From Treponema sp. (GTDB taxonomy: Bacteria > Spirochaetota > Spirochaetia > Treponematales > Treponemataceae): 64,000 nt of DNA. The position numbers were made by a program, and so were the translations under genes. Positions 8,982 to 17,349 of the stretch are shown piece by piece. The stretch lies in assembly GCA_017449265.1 (NCBI GenBank), contig JAFSJW010000031.1, positions 62,001 to 126,000 of the forward strand, read 5' to 3'. A model generated the notes under the pieces. It was given only the letters and a program-made list of their open reading frames with translations. It had not been told where the DNA came from and searched no databases. Numbering within the stretch: position 1 is the stretch's first letter; every line of letters begins with the position of its first letter.

Positions 8982-10013
8982 TTAGCAGCCTGCCCTTTCA
9001 AAAGGGCGATTAACAGCATATATATCGTTTTCTAGATTGATTTTTTCGTTCGGAAGGACAATCACTATATTCTCTTCGTCAGGATTGTGAATCTGAACGA
9101 AGCGACCGCCCTGCCTGAGCAGATATTTTCCAGGAACAGGTCTGTGCCCCGCGAACCACAGAATGTCATCTCCGTAAGCCGCGCCGTACAGATTGCGCAT
9201 AGTGTTGGCAACACTTCCTTCCTCGGCATTGTCGTTCGCCGTCCATGTAAGCCCCTCGGTCACTTCGCTCATCTTCTCGATTATCTCCCCGCGCTCATAT
9301 GTGTACAAGGGCTCAGCATGCGTAATGACACATTCCGGGAACACGGCGCAAATCGGCAGTGCTTTCTCAAAGCAGTTGACAAGATGAATCAGAGCCTCAT
9401 CGTAATGGCTGGCCATAAAATCATAGACCATGTTCCCCTCGTCGGCAAATTTCCTGAAACCAAAATTTCCGTTCTCGCTCTCGTTGTTTATGTTCTCGTG
9501 GTTGCCCTTAAGGACATGGAAATTCTCAGGAAAAAGAGTTTTGAGAGTAAAAATCATCTTAAGGTGAGAAAGATTCTCTTTCATCTCCAGAACCATCTCA
9601 TCGCTCTCAAAATCATTCTGATAGTATTTTTTCCATGCAACTTTCCATCTGTCGCGGCATCTTCCCTCGGAATGGAATATGTCCCCGACGCATACCACCC
9701 TGACTTTTCCAGCCTCAAGAAGCTCAAGGACAGATACGCCCCCAAGCACAGGACACGAGTAATCAAGAATATGCATAAGGAAATATCCCCGCGCGTGCAA
9801 ATCGGGAACAATAATGAGAGGAAGCTGCTCGAATTCCTTTGCGGCAAAATCAAGCAGACCGCCCGAAACCCCCTTTGAGTTTTTAGGGCGGTAACTTGAG
9901 GATTCGTTTTCAAGAACTGTGATTGCGCCGTTGCAAAGCGAAAAAAGGCTGTCATAAAAAGGCAGCCCGTCAGCTTTAAGAAAATTGACTAATAAATCCC
10001 TTATTTCAGACAA
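8982..10013 (-). CDS. PPP-like calcineurin-type phosphoesterase
   Basis: 343 residues. Metal-binding motifs of the PPP/calcineurin superfamily are visible in order: PDLHARG (the DxH block), VCVGDIFHSEGR (GD block), KGNHEN (GNHE block), VITHAEP, and WFAGHRPV (GH block). The second motif departs from GDxxDRG, so the protein is a divergent member. No signal peptide, so cytoplasmic. Its place between a Ser/Thr kinase and an FHA protein suggests that it removes phosphate from the kinase's targets, but a nucleotide phosphodiesterase activity cannot be excluded. Part of the FHA-phosphoesterase-kinase operon. Confidence 0.85.
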   Translation of the reverse strand: MSEIRDLLVNFLKADGLPFYDSLFSLCNGAITVLENESSSYRPKNSKGVSGGLLDFAAKEFEQLPLIIVPDLHARGYFLMHILDYSCPVLGGVSVLELLEAGKVRVVCVGDIFHSEGRCRDRWKVAWKKYYQNDFESDEMVLEMKENLSHLKMIFTLKTLFPENFHVLKGNHENINNESENGNFGFRKFADEGNMVYDFMASHYDEALIHLVNCFEKALPICAVFPECVITHAEPLYTYERGEIIEKMSEVTEGLTWTANDNAEEGSVANTMRNLYGAAYGDDILWFAGHRPVPGKYLLRQGGRFVQIHNPDEENIVIVLPNEKINLENDIYAVNRPFERAGC

Positions 10014-10050
10014 AACATTTCCTTAAAACAAAACCTGTTTGCATACAACG

Positions 10051-10395
10051 TCAGTTCATAACCAGCGTTTCAGCACCGATTGTGATTTTGTCTCCCGGAG
10101 CAAGCTTGTAGAATTTCGCGGAATCGATTTTCTGCCCGTTGAGAAGAGTACCGTTAGTGCTTCCTTCATCTTTGAGGAAGTAAGCGTCTTTTATTTTCTG
10201 AATGCTCGCATGGAATCGGCTGACCAGCTTGTTGTCAATGACAAGCTCGCAGTCTGAGCTTCTTCCGATTGTCAGCTTCTCAACAAGATGCATCTTCTGT
10301 TTGTTGAACATAAGATAAGATACAGGAGTACACTCCGCCACGCTCTCAAGCCTCTGTCCAACCGGACTGTTAGTTACGATGGTTGCTTCTTGCAC
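10051..10395 (-). CDS. FHA-domain phosphothreonine-binding protein
   Basis: 114 residues, essentially one forkhead-associated domain after a short tail. Key residues are GRSSDCELVID, SRFHASI and the binding-loop GSTNGTLLNG. The tail starts with a QEATIVT segment, resembling the phosphorylatable N-terminus of small FHA regulators such as GarA; that parallel is an inference. The start is a GTG at 10393-10395 behind a clear GGAGG. It heads the operon that continues with the phosphoesterase and the membrane kinase. It probably docks on phosphorylated Thr in the kinase tail or in client proteins. Confidence 0.93.
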   Translation of the reverse strand: MQEATIVTNSPVGQRLESVAECTPVSYLMFNKQKMHLVEKLTIGRSSDCELVIDNKLVSRFHASIQKIKDAYFLKDEGSTNGTLLNGQKIDSAKFYKLAPGDKITIGAETLVMN

Positions 10396-10429
10396 AATCT
10401 GCCTCCAAATAAATTGTGATTATCAACAA

Positions 10430-10468
10430 TAGACCTATTCGGAAAACTGAAGTTCCCGAACAGCTCTA
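10430..10468. repeat. TGTTCGG-type intergenic hairpin, copy 3
   Basis: TAGACCTATTCGGAAAAC pairs with CCCGAACAGCTCTA; the nearest relative of copy 2. Lies about 35 bases upstream of the GTG of the FHA gene. Confidence 0.6.
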
Positions 10469-10602
10469 ATAAAATTGCGCCGCGTCTTACCGCAGCAATC
10501 GGGCAGCGTCAAAAACATAGTTTTTAAAACAGCCCTATAATAACAGTATCAACCCATTCTCAGGATTTTTCAAATTCTTTTTTTGAAAGCTGATACAAAA
10601 AA

Positions 10603-12282
10603 TCATCTCTCAAAGCCGATTTTAGACTTGTCCTTGATTTTTTCCTTTTTGCAGTACTCAAAAATCATGTCTTTTGACGGCTTAATTCCGTCCATAACCT
10701 CATCGATAGTGATTTTTCTGACGATGTTGGCAATTTCTCCGCCCGAGAAGTCGAATGATTTCGCAAGACTCATCGCATCGCTCTCAGAAAGATAATCAAT
10801 GTTGCTGCGCCAGATTTTTGACTTGACCTCCGCATCGGGACGCGCGAACTTAATCTTGTAAAGGAAACGCCTCTCAAACGCAGGGTCAAAGTTGTCCTCA
10901 AAATTCGTCGTCGCAATCATAACGCCCTTAATGCCTTCCATTTCCTCAAGGAGAATGTTCTGCAGTATGTTGTCAGTGCGGAATCCCTCGCCTTCCCCGC
11001 CGCCTCCGCGCGTTCCGAACACGGCATCGGCCTCGTTGAAAAGCAGGATTGGCATCAAATCATCATTTTTTTTCGCTTCATCGCACATCTTGTTGTAATC
11101 AGTGAAGATTTTTTTCAGATTCTGCTCCGTCTCTCCGTACCATTTTGAGCGCAAAGTTCCAATCTCCACATGGAACACGCTCCGTCCCGTTTTCTTGGCA
11201 ATCTGATATACAGTTTCGGTTTTTCCTGTTCCTGGCGCGCCGTAGAACATGATGCACAAGCCCACTGGAAGTTTTTTCTCCCTGAGCCTGTCCTGGAGTT
11301 TTTTCATGTTCTCTTTTTCCATTGAGCCGAACAACTTTTTTATATCGCCCTCGTTCTCCGGCATATAGAACAAATCTTTCTGCTGGATTGCCTCAGGCTT
11401 TTTCAAGTTCTTGTCGCCGCGCTTTTTTTGGTACAGTTTTCCTTCTTCGCCCAAAAGAAGCTCAAAAGCCTTGTCTGTCAGTGAGATAGTTGACTCCATG
11501 ATTGTGGATTTGTTCTCTATCTGGATAAGGTTCAGCGCAAAAAGAGGATGCGTTTCGTTCATAATAGACTCGGCGATTGCCTGCCTGTTCATGCTGTCAT
11601 CAGTGACGCGGTTCACAAGAATCATCACCTCAACTTCGGTGCGCATATAATTTATCATTCCGGCGGCAACATCATACAAAAGAACTCTGTCCTGTATGAG
11701 CGGAACAAGCTCCTTGGTCCTTTTTATGCCCTCAAGCGTGGAGTGCATAAGCTCTTTGTTCTCCACCGCCTGAAAAAGAACTTCGATGCGCTCGTTGTTC
11801 TCGACGCGGGAATCCCCGAGCCGCTCCAGCTGGCGGATAAAGTTGTTGAATGTGTAGCTTGCCTTCTCGCTTTTGGCCGGAATCTTCGTATTGGAAAGAA
11901 TCGCATCGCAAACATAAGTCGGAATCTTGAAAAAATTTCTTCCGAACGCACCATCTGGCGGCTCCGTCTCCTCGATGAAACCTTTCTCAAGAAGAACCGG
12001 TATTTTGTCTTTGTATTTGAGAACTTCAAGCGGATTGCAGCCGAAACGATCCGAAATTATGTACAAATTCACGGGACGCTCTGCATAATCATAATACAAA
12101 GTGAAAAGAGAGACAAAAAGAACTGTTTCAACTTCGTCAAGCTCAAAAAAATTGCACAGATAAGAGAGCGACTTTTTAAAAACCCGCTCCCCGTCCGACC
12201 TGAATTCGTTTTTTTTGAGGATATTGACGACAATCGTCATATGCTTAATAACACCAAAAGAAGATGATAAAAATTTTTCCAT
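10603..12282 (-). CDS. AAA-family ATPase with long N-terminal domain
   Basis: 559 residues. The C-terminal 230 or so form an AAA module: Walker A GAPGTGKTE, Walker B ILLFNEADAVFG (Asn in place of the usual first Asp), sensor MIATTNFEDNFDPAFERRF with the arginine finger. The N-terminal 300 residues are helical and look like a substrate or partner domain; I do not recognise it. The family includes remodelling and chaperone-like ATPases, so a protein-remodelling role is likely but unproven. It lies only 6 bases downstream of fusA and so is probably co-transcribed with it. Confidence 0.88.
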   Translation of the reverse strand: MEKFLSSSFGVIKHMTIVVNILKKNEFRSDGERVFKKSLSYLCNFFELDEVETVLFVSLFTLYYDYAERPVNLYIISDRFGCNPLEVLKYKDKIPVLLEKGFIEETEPPDGAFGRNFFKIPTYVCDAILSNTKIPAKSEKASYTFNNFIRQLERLGDSRVENNERIEVLFQAVENKELMHSTLEGIKRTKELVPLIQDRVLLYDVAAGMINYMRTEVEVMILVNRVTDDSMNRQAIAESIMNETHPLFALNLIQIENKSTIMESTISLTDKAFELLLGEEGKLYQKKRGDKNLKKPEAIQQKDLFYMPENEGDIKKLFGSMEKENMKKLQDRLREKKLPVGLCIMFYGAPGTGKTETVYQIAKKTGRSVFHVEIGTLRSKWYGETEQNLKKIFTDYNKMCDEAKKNDDLMPILLFNEADAVFGTRGGGGEGEGFRTDNILQNILLEEMEGIKGVMIATTNFEDNFDPAFERRFLYKIKFARPDAEVKSKIWRSNIDYLSESDAMSLAKSFDFSGGEIANIVRKITIDEVMDGIKPSKDMIFEYCKKEKIKDKSKIGFER

Positions 12283-12288
12283 AAAAGT

Positions 12289-14346
12289 TTAATTAAAATT
12301 CAATCCCCCGGGCTTTTTCTGAAAATGAGAGAATTCCATGCTGAAACTTGCCCGACCCTGCGTTACCGAGCGCAAATTCGTTGAGAAGCCGAACATTTTC
12401 GCCATAGGAGCCGTACAATGCACTATTTCGCCCGATGATTTTGAGTCCTGCCCCGCAATCTGGCCGCCGCGCTGGATAACCTGGCTTATAGCATCGCCTA
12501 CGAACTCAAGCGGACATGAAATATCCACATTCATAACAGGCTCAAGAAGCTCAGGTCCTGCCTTGCGCGTGGCTTCGTCAAAAATCTGCGCCGCGCACGC
12601 CGTGAACGCAAACGGAGTTCCCGTAAGCTCAGAGTATTCTATTTTTGTGACCGTAACGCCAATGTCAACGCAAGGATAGCCGTACTGAATTCCTGAGGCG
12701 AACGCGCCCTCAAAACCAGATTTTATTGCCTCGTAGATTTCATCCGGAATTGAGTTGTCATGCACATCGCAAGTATATGTGTTCCCCGTTCCCTGCTCAT
12801 TCGGACCGAGTTTTATGGTAAGAGCCGCCACATTGTCCTTTCCGGCAAGGTTTTTCTCCCACTTAAAGCTTTCCGTAACATCGGAAGTGACCGACTCGCG
12901 GTAAGTTACCTGCGGCGCGCCTACATTCGCCTTTACGCCAAAATCATCTTTCATGCGCGTAACAAGGACATCAAGATGAAGCTCTCCCATGCCGCTGATT
13001 ATCAGCTGACCAGTCTCAGCGTCCTCGTGGCTCGTGAAGGTTGGGTCCTCGCGGCTCAGCACAGCCAGGGTATCAACGAGCTTGTCCTTGTCGGAAAGCG
13101 TCTCAGGTTCAATAGCGATTGAGATTACAGGCTCCGGGAATTTTACGCTCTCAAGAAGGACAGGCATTCCCTCGCTTCCGAGAGTGTCTCCGGTCTGGGA
13201 AATTTTCAGCCCCACGAACACAGCTATGTCGCCCGCACTTACGGAATCCATCTGCTCCATGTGATTTGCGTTCACGCGCAAGATTTTGTTGATTCTCTCG
13301 CGCTTTTTCTTTCCAACATTCAGAACTTGCGTTCCCACGGAGAATTTTCCCGAATACACGCGGACAAACGAAAGCGCGCCCATCTCGCGATCCTGCTGAA
13401 TTTTGAACACAAGTCCAAGCGGCATCTTTTTCTCATCGCAAGGAATCTCAACGGACTCTTCTTTGTCTTTCTTGACATGAAGTCCTTTTGCGCAAGGAAC
13501 CTCCAAAGGCGACGGAAGGTACGCTATAACAGCATCAATCAAAGGCTGGATTCCCTGATTGTGCCTTGCAGAGCCAAGCACGAACGGAACGAAACTTCTG
13601 CTCACAGTGCCTTTTCTTATAGCAGAAACGAGCATTTCGTCCGAAATCTCTCCGCCCTCAAGATAAATCTCAGCAAGCTCGTCATCGCATGAGGCAACAT
13701 CGTCAATCAGCTTGTCGCGCCACTTCTGAGCCTCCGCGCGGTATTTTTCCGTAACATCAATCTCATCGAACTTCTCGCCTTCGCTCTCCATGTCCCAGCG
13801 GATTTCTTTCATGCGCACAAGGTCAATCAGCCCTTCAAAGCTCTCGCCCTGCCCTATCGGAATTTGGAGCGCGACAGTGGCGCAACCGAATTTGTCCTTT
13901 ATGTCATTCAGGCAGTAAAAAAAATCAGCCCCAATCCTGTCCATTTTGTTCACGAAGCAAATGCGCGGAACTTTGAACTCATCCGCCTGCTTCCACACAG
14001 TTTCAGTCTGCGGCTGAACTCCGTCAACGGCACAAATTACCGCAACCGCCCCGTCAAGCACGCGGAGACTTCGCTCAACCTCCGCCGTAAAATCAACATG
14101 ACCAGGAGTGTCTATTATGTTTATTGTACAGTCCTTCCATTTTGTGGTGATTGCAGCGGAAGCTATGGTAATGCCCCTCTCCTGCTCCTGCTTCATAAAA
14201 TCCATTGTTGCAGCTCCATCGTCTATCTCACCGATTTTATGGATTTTTCCTGTGTAGTAAAGGATTCGTTCTGTAGTAGTCGTTTTTCCAGCATCAATAT
14301 GCGCCATAATTCCGATGTTGCGCATTTTCTTCAAATCAATTGCCAT
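12289..14346 (-). CDS. fusA: Translation elongation factor G
   Basis: 685 residues from the ATG at 14344-14346, which has a GGAGGAAAC ribosome site. An earlier in-frame start is unsupported because it would lie inside the tRNA. Domain I has AHIDAGKTTTTERIL (G1), RGITIASAA (switch), DTPGHVDF (G3) and NKMDR (G4); domains II-V follow in full to a C-terminus near FSHFQKKPGG. It drives ribosome translocation with GTP. Spirochaetes often hold two EF-G genes, one for elongation and one for recycling, and the sequence alone does not settle which this is. It sits just after tRNA-Lys, with a terminator hairpin in between. Confidence 0.95.
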   Translation of the reverse strand: MAIDLKKMRNIGIMAHIDAGKTTTTERILYYTGKIHKIGEIDDGAATMDFMKQEQERGITIASAAITTKWKDCTINIIDTPGHVDFTAEVERSLRVLDGAVAVICAVDGVQPQTETVWKQADEFKVPRICFVNKMDRIGADFFYCLNDIKDKFGCATVALQIPIGQGESFEGLIDLVRMKEIRWDMESEGEKFDEIDVTEKYRAEAQKWRDKLIDDVASCDDELAEIYLEGGEISDEMLVSAIRKGTVSRSFVPFVLGSARHNQGIQPLIDAVIAYLPSPLEVPCAKGLHVKKDKEESVEIPCDEKKMPLGLVFKIQQDREMGALSFVRVYSGKFSVGTQVLNVGKKKRERINKILRVNANHMEQMDSVSAGDIAVFVGLKISQTGDTLGSEGMPVLLESVKFPEPVISIAIEPETLSDKDKLVDTLAVLSREDPTFTSHEDAETGQLIISGMGELHLDVLVTRMKDDFGVKANVGAPQVTYRESVTSDVTESFKWEKNLAGKDNVAALTIKLGPNEQGTGNTYTCDVHDNSIPDEIYEAIKSGFEGAFASGIQYGYPCVDIGVTVTKIEYSELTGTPFAFTACAAQIFDEATRKAGPELLEPVMNVDISCPLEFVGDAISQVIQRGGQIAGQDSKSSGEIVHCTAPMAKMFGFSTNLRSVTQGRASFSMEFSHFQKKPGGLNFN

Positions 14347-14373
14347 AGTTTCCTCCAAAATTGTCGCAAGGAA

Positions 14374-14405
14374 CAAAAAAAAGGACTTCAGATTCTGAAG
14401 TCCTT
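14374..14405 (-). terminator. Intrinsic terminator or attenuator between tRNA-Lys and fusA
   Basis: On the minus strand AAGGACTTCA pairs with TGAAGTCCTT around a five-base loop and is followed at once by eight T. It ends about 30 bases before the fusA ATG, leaving little room for a separate fusA promoter. Confidence 0.85.
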
Positions 14406-14409
14406 GCTC

Positions 14410-14482
14410 TGAGCTACGATGGACTCGAACCATCGACAGCCGCCTTAAAAGGGCGGTGCTCTACCACCTGAGCTAGTAGCCC
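14410..14482 (-). tRNA. tRNA-Lys (anticodon TTT)
   Basis: 73-nt cloverleaf: acceptor arm GGGCTAC/GTAGCTC with one G-U pair, D arm with GGTGGTAGA, anticodon arm CCGCC-CTTTTAA-GGCGG (anticodon TTT), T arm with GGTTCGAGTCC, discriminator A. CCA is not encoded. It has its own strong promoter and a terminator directly downstream. Confidence 0.97.
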
Positions 14483-14508
14483 ATACTTCCGCAAGCGAAA
14501 GTAAAAAT

Positions 14509-14537
14509 ATTATGCTTTTTATTAGAAAAAAAGTCAA
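14509..14537 (-). promoter_or_regulatory. Sigma-70 type promoter of tRNA-Lys with overlapping palindrome
   Basis: Minus-strand TTGACT (14532-14537), 17-base spacer, CATAAT (14509-14514). A perfect 12-base palindrome TCAACTAGTTGA (14534-14545) overlaps the -35 and could be an operator; the operator idea is an inference. This is the only evident promoter upstream of fusA. Confidence 0.75.
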
Positions 14538-14570
14538 CTAGTTGATTAGATTTTTATGTAATTAAATAAA

Positions 14571-15446
14571 CTAGTTTGATTTGGCATTTTTTTCTTTTTC
14601 AGCTTTTTCAAGGTCTTTCATTAAATCGACCTCGATTTTTGCAGGCTCCAGGCTTTTTCCGGCGGCTTCCTCATCCGCCTTGGCTTTAGCCAGAGCTTCC
14701 GCCTCTGCCTTAGCCCGAGCTTCGGTAAGCTCTTTCAGCGCATTCTCGCAAGCAAGCTCCACATTGTCAACTGATGTAATCTCAAGGAATTTCTTCATCT
14801 GATTCCTGTTGAACAAAAGAGTAATATTCGGAGTTTTGTTGTTTCTCTCAGGCTGCACAGGGTTTTTCTCGATTTCCTTAGATTTCAGCCTGATGACAAA
14901 ATAAGGCGAGTCCTTTACGAACAAATATCCCAGCGTCGTCTGAGTCTCTTCGTTCGTTTCTTTCAGGAATTCCTTGCGGTAATACCGCCCCGTAATCTTT
15001 CCGTATTTTGCGATTGTCTTGTTGCGCTTTGTGCTGAGAGTCTGAGTATCAAAAGACTCCTCGTAGTTCGCGAACGCTTCTGCTATCTCAATGAGGCTTT
15101 TCCTTGAGAACGACACGAACCGTCTGTCCTTGTCGTACCTTATTCCGCACTCTTTGTACGCCGGGTCGTAGAAAACAGCCATATTCTCCTGATTCACAGC
15201 TATTCCAAGATAATTGAACATGAACATAGAAGACTCCGCCAAGTCAAATTTCTCCGTGAGCTTAATTTTTTTTGTTGAAGCGATTTTTTTCTGAGCCTCA
15301 GTTTTTGTTTTTATCCTGCTCATCTTTGAGCTTAAATCAGTAGGCGCGTAAACATCGGCTTTCTCGGTCTCCTGCTTCTTTGCCGAAACATCACACAAAA
15401 CAAGCAGCGAAACCAAAACGAAACAAACTTTCTTGACTGAAATCAT
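14571..15446 (-). CDS. Exported or lipid-anchored hypothetical protein
   Basis: 291 residues from the ATG at 15444-15446, chosen for its GGAGGATGT ribosome site. An N-terminal hydrophobic segment (VCFVLVSLLVLC) is followed either by lipidation at the Cys of LVLC or by cleavage after DVSA. The C-terminal third is a long Ala/Glu/Lys-rich helix (EARAKAEAEALAKAKADEE), probably coiled. The middle has no motif that I recognise. Its stop falls about 34 bases before the tRNA-Lys -35 box. Envelope location is inferred from the signal peptide only. Confidence 0.75.
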   Translation of the reverse strand: MISVKKVCFVLVSLLVLCDVSAKKQETEKADVYAPTDLSSKMSRIKTKTEAQKKIASTKKIKLTEKFDLAESSMFMFNYLGIAVNQENMAVFYDPAYKECGIRYDKDRRFVSFSRKSLIEIAEAFANYEESFDTQTLSTKRNKTIAKYGKITGRYYRKEFLKETNEETQTTLGYLFVKDSPYFVIRLKSKEIEKNPVQPERNNKTPNITLLFNRNQMKKFLEITSVDNVELACENALKELTEARAKAEAEALAKAKADEEAAGKSLEPAKIEVDLMKDLEKAEKEKNAKSN

Positions 15447-15486
15447 ACATCCTCCAAAAATCCTTGCACAAACCAATAGATATATC

Positions 15487-15520
15487 AGACTTGTTCGGAT
15501 TAACCGGTTTTCCGAACTGA
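15487..15520. repeat. TGTTCGG-type intergenic hairpin, copy 4
   Basis: AGACTTGTTCGGATTAACC followed by GGTTTTCCGAACTGA; the two half sites are inverted. Lies about 40 bases upstream of the start of the exported protein gene. Confidence 0.5.
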
Positions 15521-15642
15521 AACTAGTGTACAACAGACTTCATCTATATAAAAGTGCTTGTGTTCAAATAAAGCTCCGTGGAGAAAAAAAGTTACAAAAC
15601 AAAAAATATCGGCGCAAAACTGATTTTTTTTCTCAAAAACGC

Positions 15643-15671
15643 TTACAATAACGCAAATTTTGTACTATAAA
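15643..15671 (+). promoter_or_regulatory. Promoter of the Nif11-like peptide gene
   Basis: TTACAA (15643-15648), 17-base spacer, TATAAA (15666-15671). The ATG at 15680 falls eight bases after the -10 box and has no Shine-Dalgarno, suggesting a leaderless transcript. Confidence 0.55.
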
Positions 15672-15679
15672 TATTCATT

Positions 15680-15841
15680 ATGAATGCAGAAGAATTTTAT
15701 GAAAAGGTCAAGGCTGATGCAGGACTTCAAAAAGCCCTGGAAGAAGCGACTGACAGCGGAAAGCTCGCAGAATTCCTGACAGCGAGCGGATGCACCGCAT
15801 CTGTCGAAGATTTCTCAGCCTGCGTCGCGGCGCACGAGTAG
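15680..15841 (+). CDS. Nif11-like small peptide (orphan)
   Basis: 53 residues. The opening MNAEEFYEKVKADAGLQKAL, then EEATDSGKLAEFLTASGCTA and VEDF match the Nif11 leader-peptide pattern (hydrophobic/acidic helix, FY-K, D-x-x-L-x-x-x-L, then a glycine and second short helix). Nif11 domains serve as leaders of some ribosomal peptide natural products, but also occur alone. Here there is no GG-cleavage motif with a separate core, only two cysteines in the last 17 residues, and no modifying enzyme next to it; the neighbour on the right is a MATE exporter. Whether it is a precursor peptide, a regulator or a remnant is open. Confidence 0.65.
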   Translation: MNAEEFYEKVKADAGLQKALEEATDSGKLAEFLTASGCTASVEDFSACVAAHE

Positions 15842-15846
15842 TTTTT

Positions 15847-15899
15847 CCTGCAATGGAGCTGACTAAAAAGTGCAAACTTATTAGTCAGCCCATTGCAGG
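15847..15899. repeat. Long hairpin, GGCTG[A/T]CTAAAAAGT family
   Basis: Outer arms CCTGCAATGG/CCATTGCAGG and inner arms GCTGACTAAAAAGT/ACTTATTAGTCAGC pair almost perfectly over about 24 bases. The inner part matches the dispersed family also at 23987, 27157, 28877 and 50431. It separates the Nif11 gene from the MATE gene and could end transcription. Confidence 0.7.
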
Positions 15900-15918
15900 A
15901 CTGTCGCCAAATCACTCT

Positions 15919-17268
15919 ATGAAAAAAGCAGCAACAGCTCTAACTCAGGGGTCTATCCCTAAAAACATGCTTCTTTTCTCAGTGCCGCTTGTCTGCACGA
16001 ATCTCCTTCAAGTGCTTTTCAACATGGTTGACATAGCCGTGGCTGGGCATTTTGCAGGGACAGCGGCTTTGGGCTCGGTAGGCTCAACTCCGCAGCTTCT
16101 GTTTTTGTTCACTGGAATACTGATGGGGTTCGGAAGCGGCGTAAATGTTACTGCCGCGTACTTCATCGGCTCAAAGGACGAAAAGTCCGTGGAGCAAACA
16201 GTCCACACAGCCTTTGCACTTTGCCTTGCGGCCGGAATTCTTCTCATGTCGCTGGGAATCATATTCGCACGCCCGCTTCTTACTTTCATGGACACAAAAA
16301 GCGATTTAATCGATGACGCAGTTCTTTACTTTTCGATTTATATGCTCAGTATGCCCGCAAGCGCGATATATAATTTTGGAAACGGAATATTCAGCGCGAA
16401 CGGGGACACGAAAAAGCCGCTTTATTTCCTTCTTGTGGCAGGCGTTTTCAATGTGTTCCTTGATTTGCTCCTCGTAATCACATTCGGCATGGGCGTTCGC
16501 GGAATAGCTTTCGCCACGGTAATTTCACAGTACATCTCAGCTATTCTTATTATGATTTTTCTTTCAAAGGGAAGCGGAAAAATCAAGTTCGTGCCGTCAA
16601 AAATAAAAATCGAGCGGCAGAAACTTATCAAGCTCCTTTCCGTCGGGCTTCCTGCTGGTCTTCAGAACGCTATTTTCGCCTTTGCGAATGTTTTCGTGCA
16701 AATCGGCGTGAACTCCTTTGACTCGGTAATGGTTGCAGGAACTTCCGCAAGCGCGAACATAGACCCGGTGAACTACAATTTCATGTCCGCGTTCTATGTT
16801 GCGGCGGCAACTTTCATCGCTCAGAACTACGGCGCGGGAAAAAAAGAACGCGTCAAAAAATCATATTTCGCGGCTCTCTTCTTTTCTTTCAGCTCCAGCA
16901 TAATTCTCGGAACTGCCCTTTTTTTCTTCGCACGCGAAGTCATGGGGATTTTCAGCAGCGATGAAGCCGTAATCGAATATGCCGTAAGACGCGTAAAGAT
17001 TATGGCTTTCTCCTACTGCATCTCCTCATTCATGGACACAGCCATAGCCTCAAGCCGTGGCTTCGGAAAGACTCTCGTTCCGTCCGCGTTCGTTTTTTTA
17101 GGCTCGTGCGTTTTCAGAATCGCATGGATTTACACCGTATTCGCGCATTTCAGAACGCTTGAGTCTCTTTTTCTCCTCTATGTTTTCAGCTGGGGCATAA
17201 CGGCGGTTTTTGAGACAGTGTATTTCATCGGCATCTACAAAAAGGCTTTTTCCCCAACCGATTTATGA
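15919..17268 (+). CDS. MATE-family efflux transporter
   Basis: 449 residues from the ATG at 15919, giving the normal MATE length; upstream in-frame starts would run through the hairpin repeat. Twelve hydrophobic segments are visible, with the two-fold MATE pattern: PLVCTNLLQVLFNMVDIAVAG in the first half and GLPAGLQNAIFAFANVFVQ in the second. It would export cationic drugs or metabolites with Na+ or H+. Its placement after a Nif11-like peptide could be chance. A strong bidirectional terminator follows. Confidence 0.92.
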   Translation: MKKAATALTQGSIPKNMLLFSVPLVCTNLLQVLFNMVDIAVAGHFAGTAALGSVGSTPQLLFLFTGILMGFGSGVNVTAAYFIGSKDEKSVEQTVHTAFALCLAAGILLMSLGIIFARPLLTFMDTKSDLIDDAVLYFSIYMLSMPASAIYNFGNGIFSANGDTKKPLYFLLVAGVFNVFLDLLLVITFGMGVRGIAFATVISQYISAILIMIFLSKGSGKIKFVPSKIKIERQKLIKLLSVGLPAGLQNAIFAFANVFVQIGVNSFDSVMVAGTSASANIDPVNYNFMSAFYVAAATFIAQNYGAGKKERVKKSYFAALFFSFSSSIILGTALFFFAREVMGIFSSDEAVIEYAVRRVKIMAFSYCISSFMDTAIASSRGFGKTLVPSAFVFLGSCVFRIAWIYTVFAHFRTLESLFLLYVFSWGITAVFETVYFIGIYKKAFSPTDL

Positions 17269-17281
17269 TATGTTTTGTAAC

Positions 17282-17330
17282 AAAAAAGTTCTGCGAAAAA
17301 CTTTCGTTCAATCCCGCAGAACTTTTTTTT
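17282..17330. terminator. Bidirectional terminator between MATE gene and trpGD
   Basis: AAAAAAGTTCTGCG pairs with CGCAGAACTTTTTTTT, T-runs on both strands, shared by the two convergent genes. Confidence 0.85.
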
Positions 17331-17349
17331 CCGGACAGTCCGCACATTT

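Noticed and set aside
14346..14433. Longer EF-G N-terminus
   Set aside because: The extra 29 codons would be read from the terminator and the tRNA-Lys gene; a strong ribosome site marks ATG 14346.
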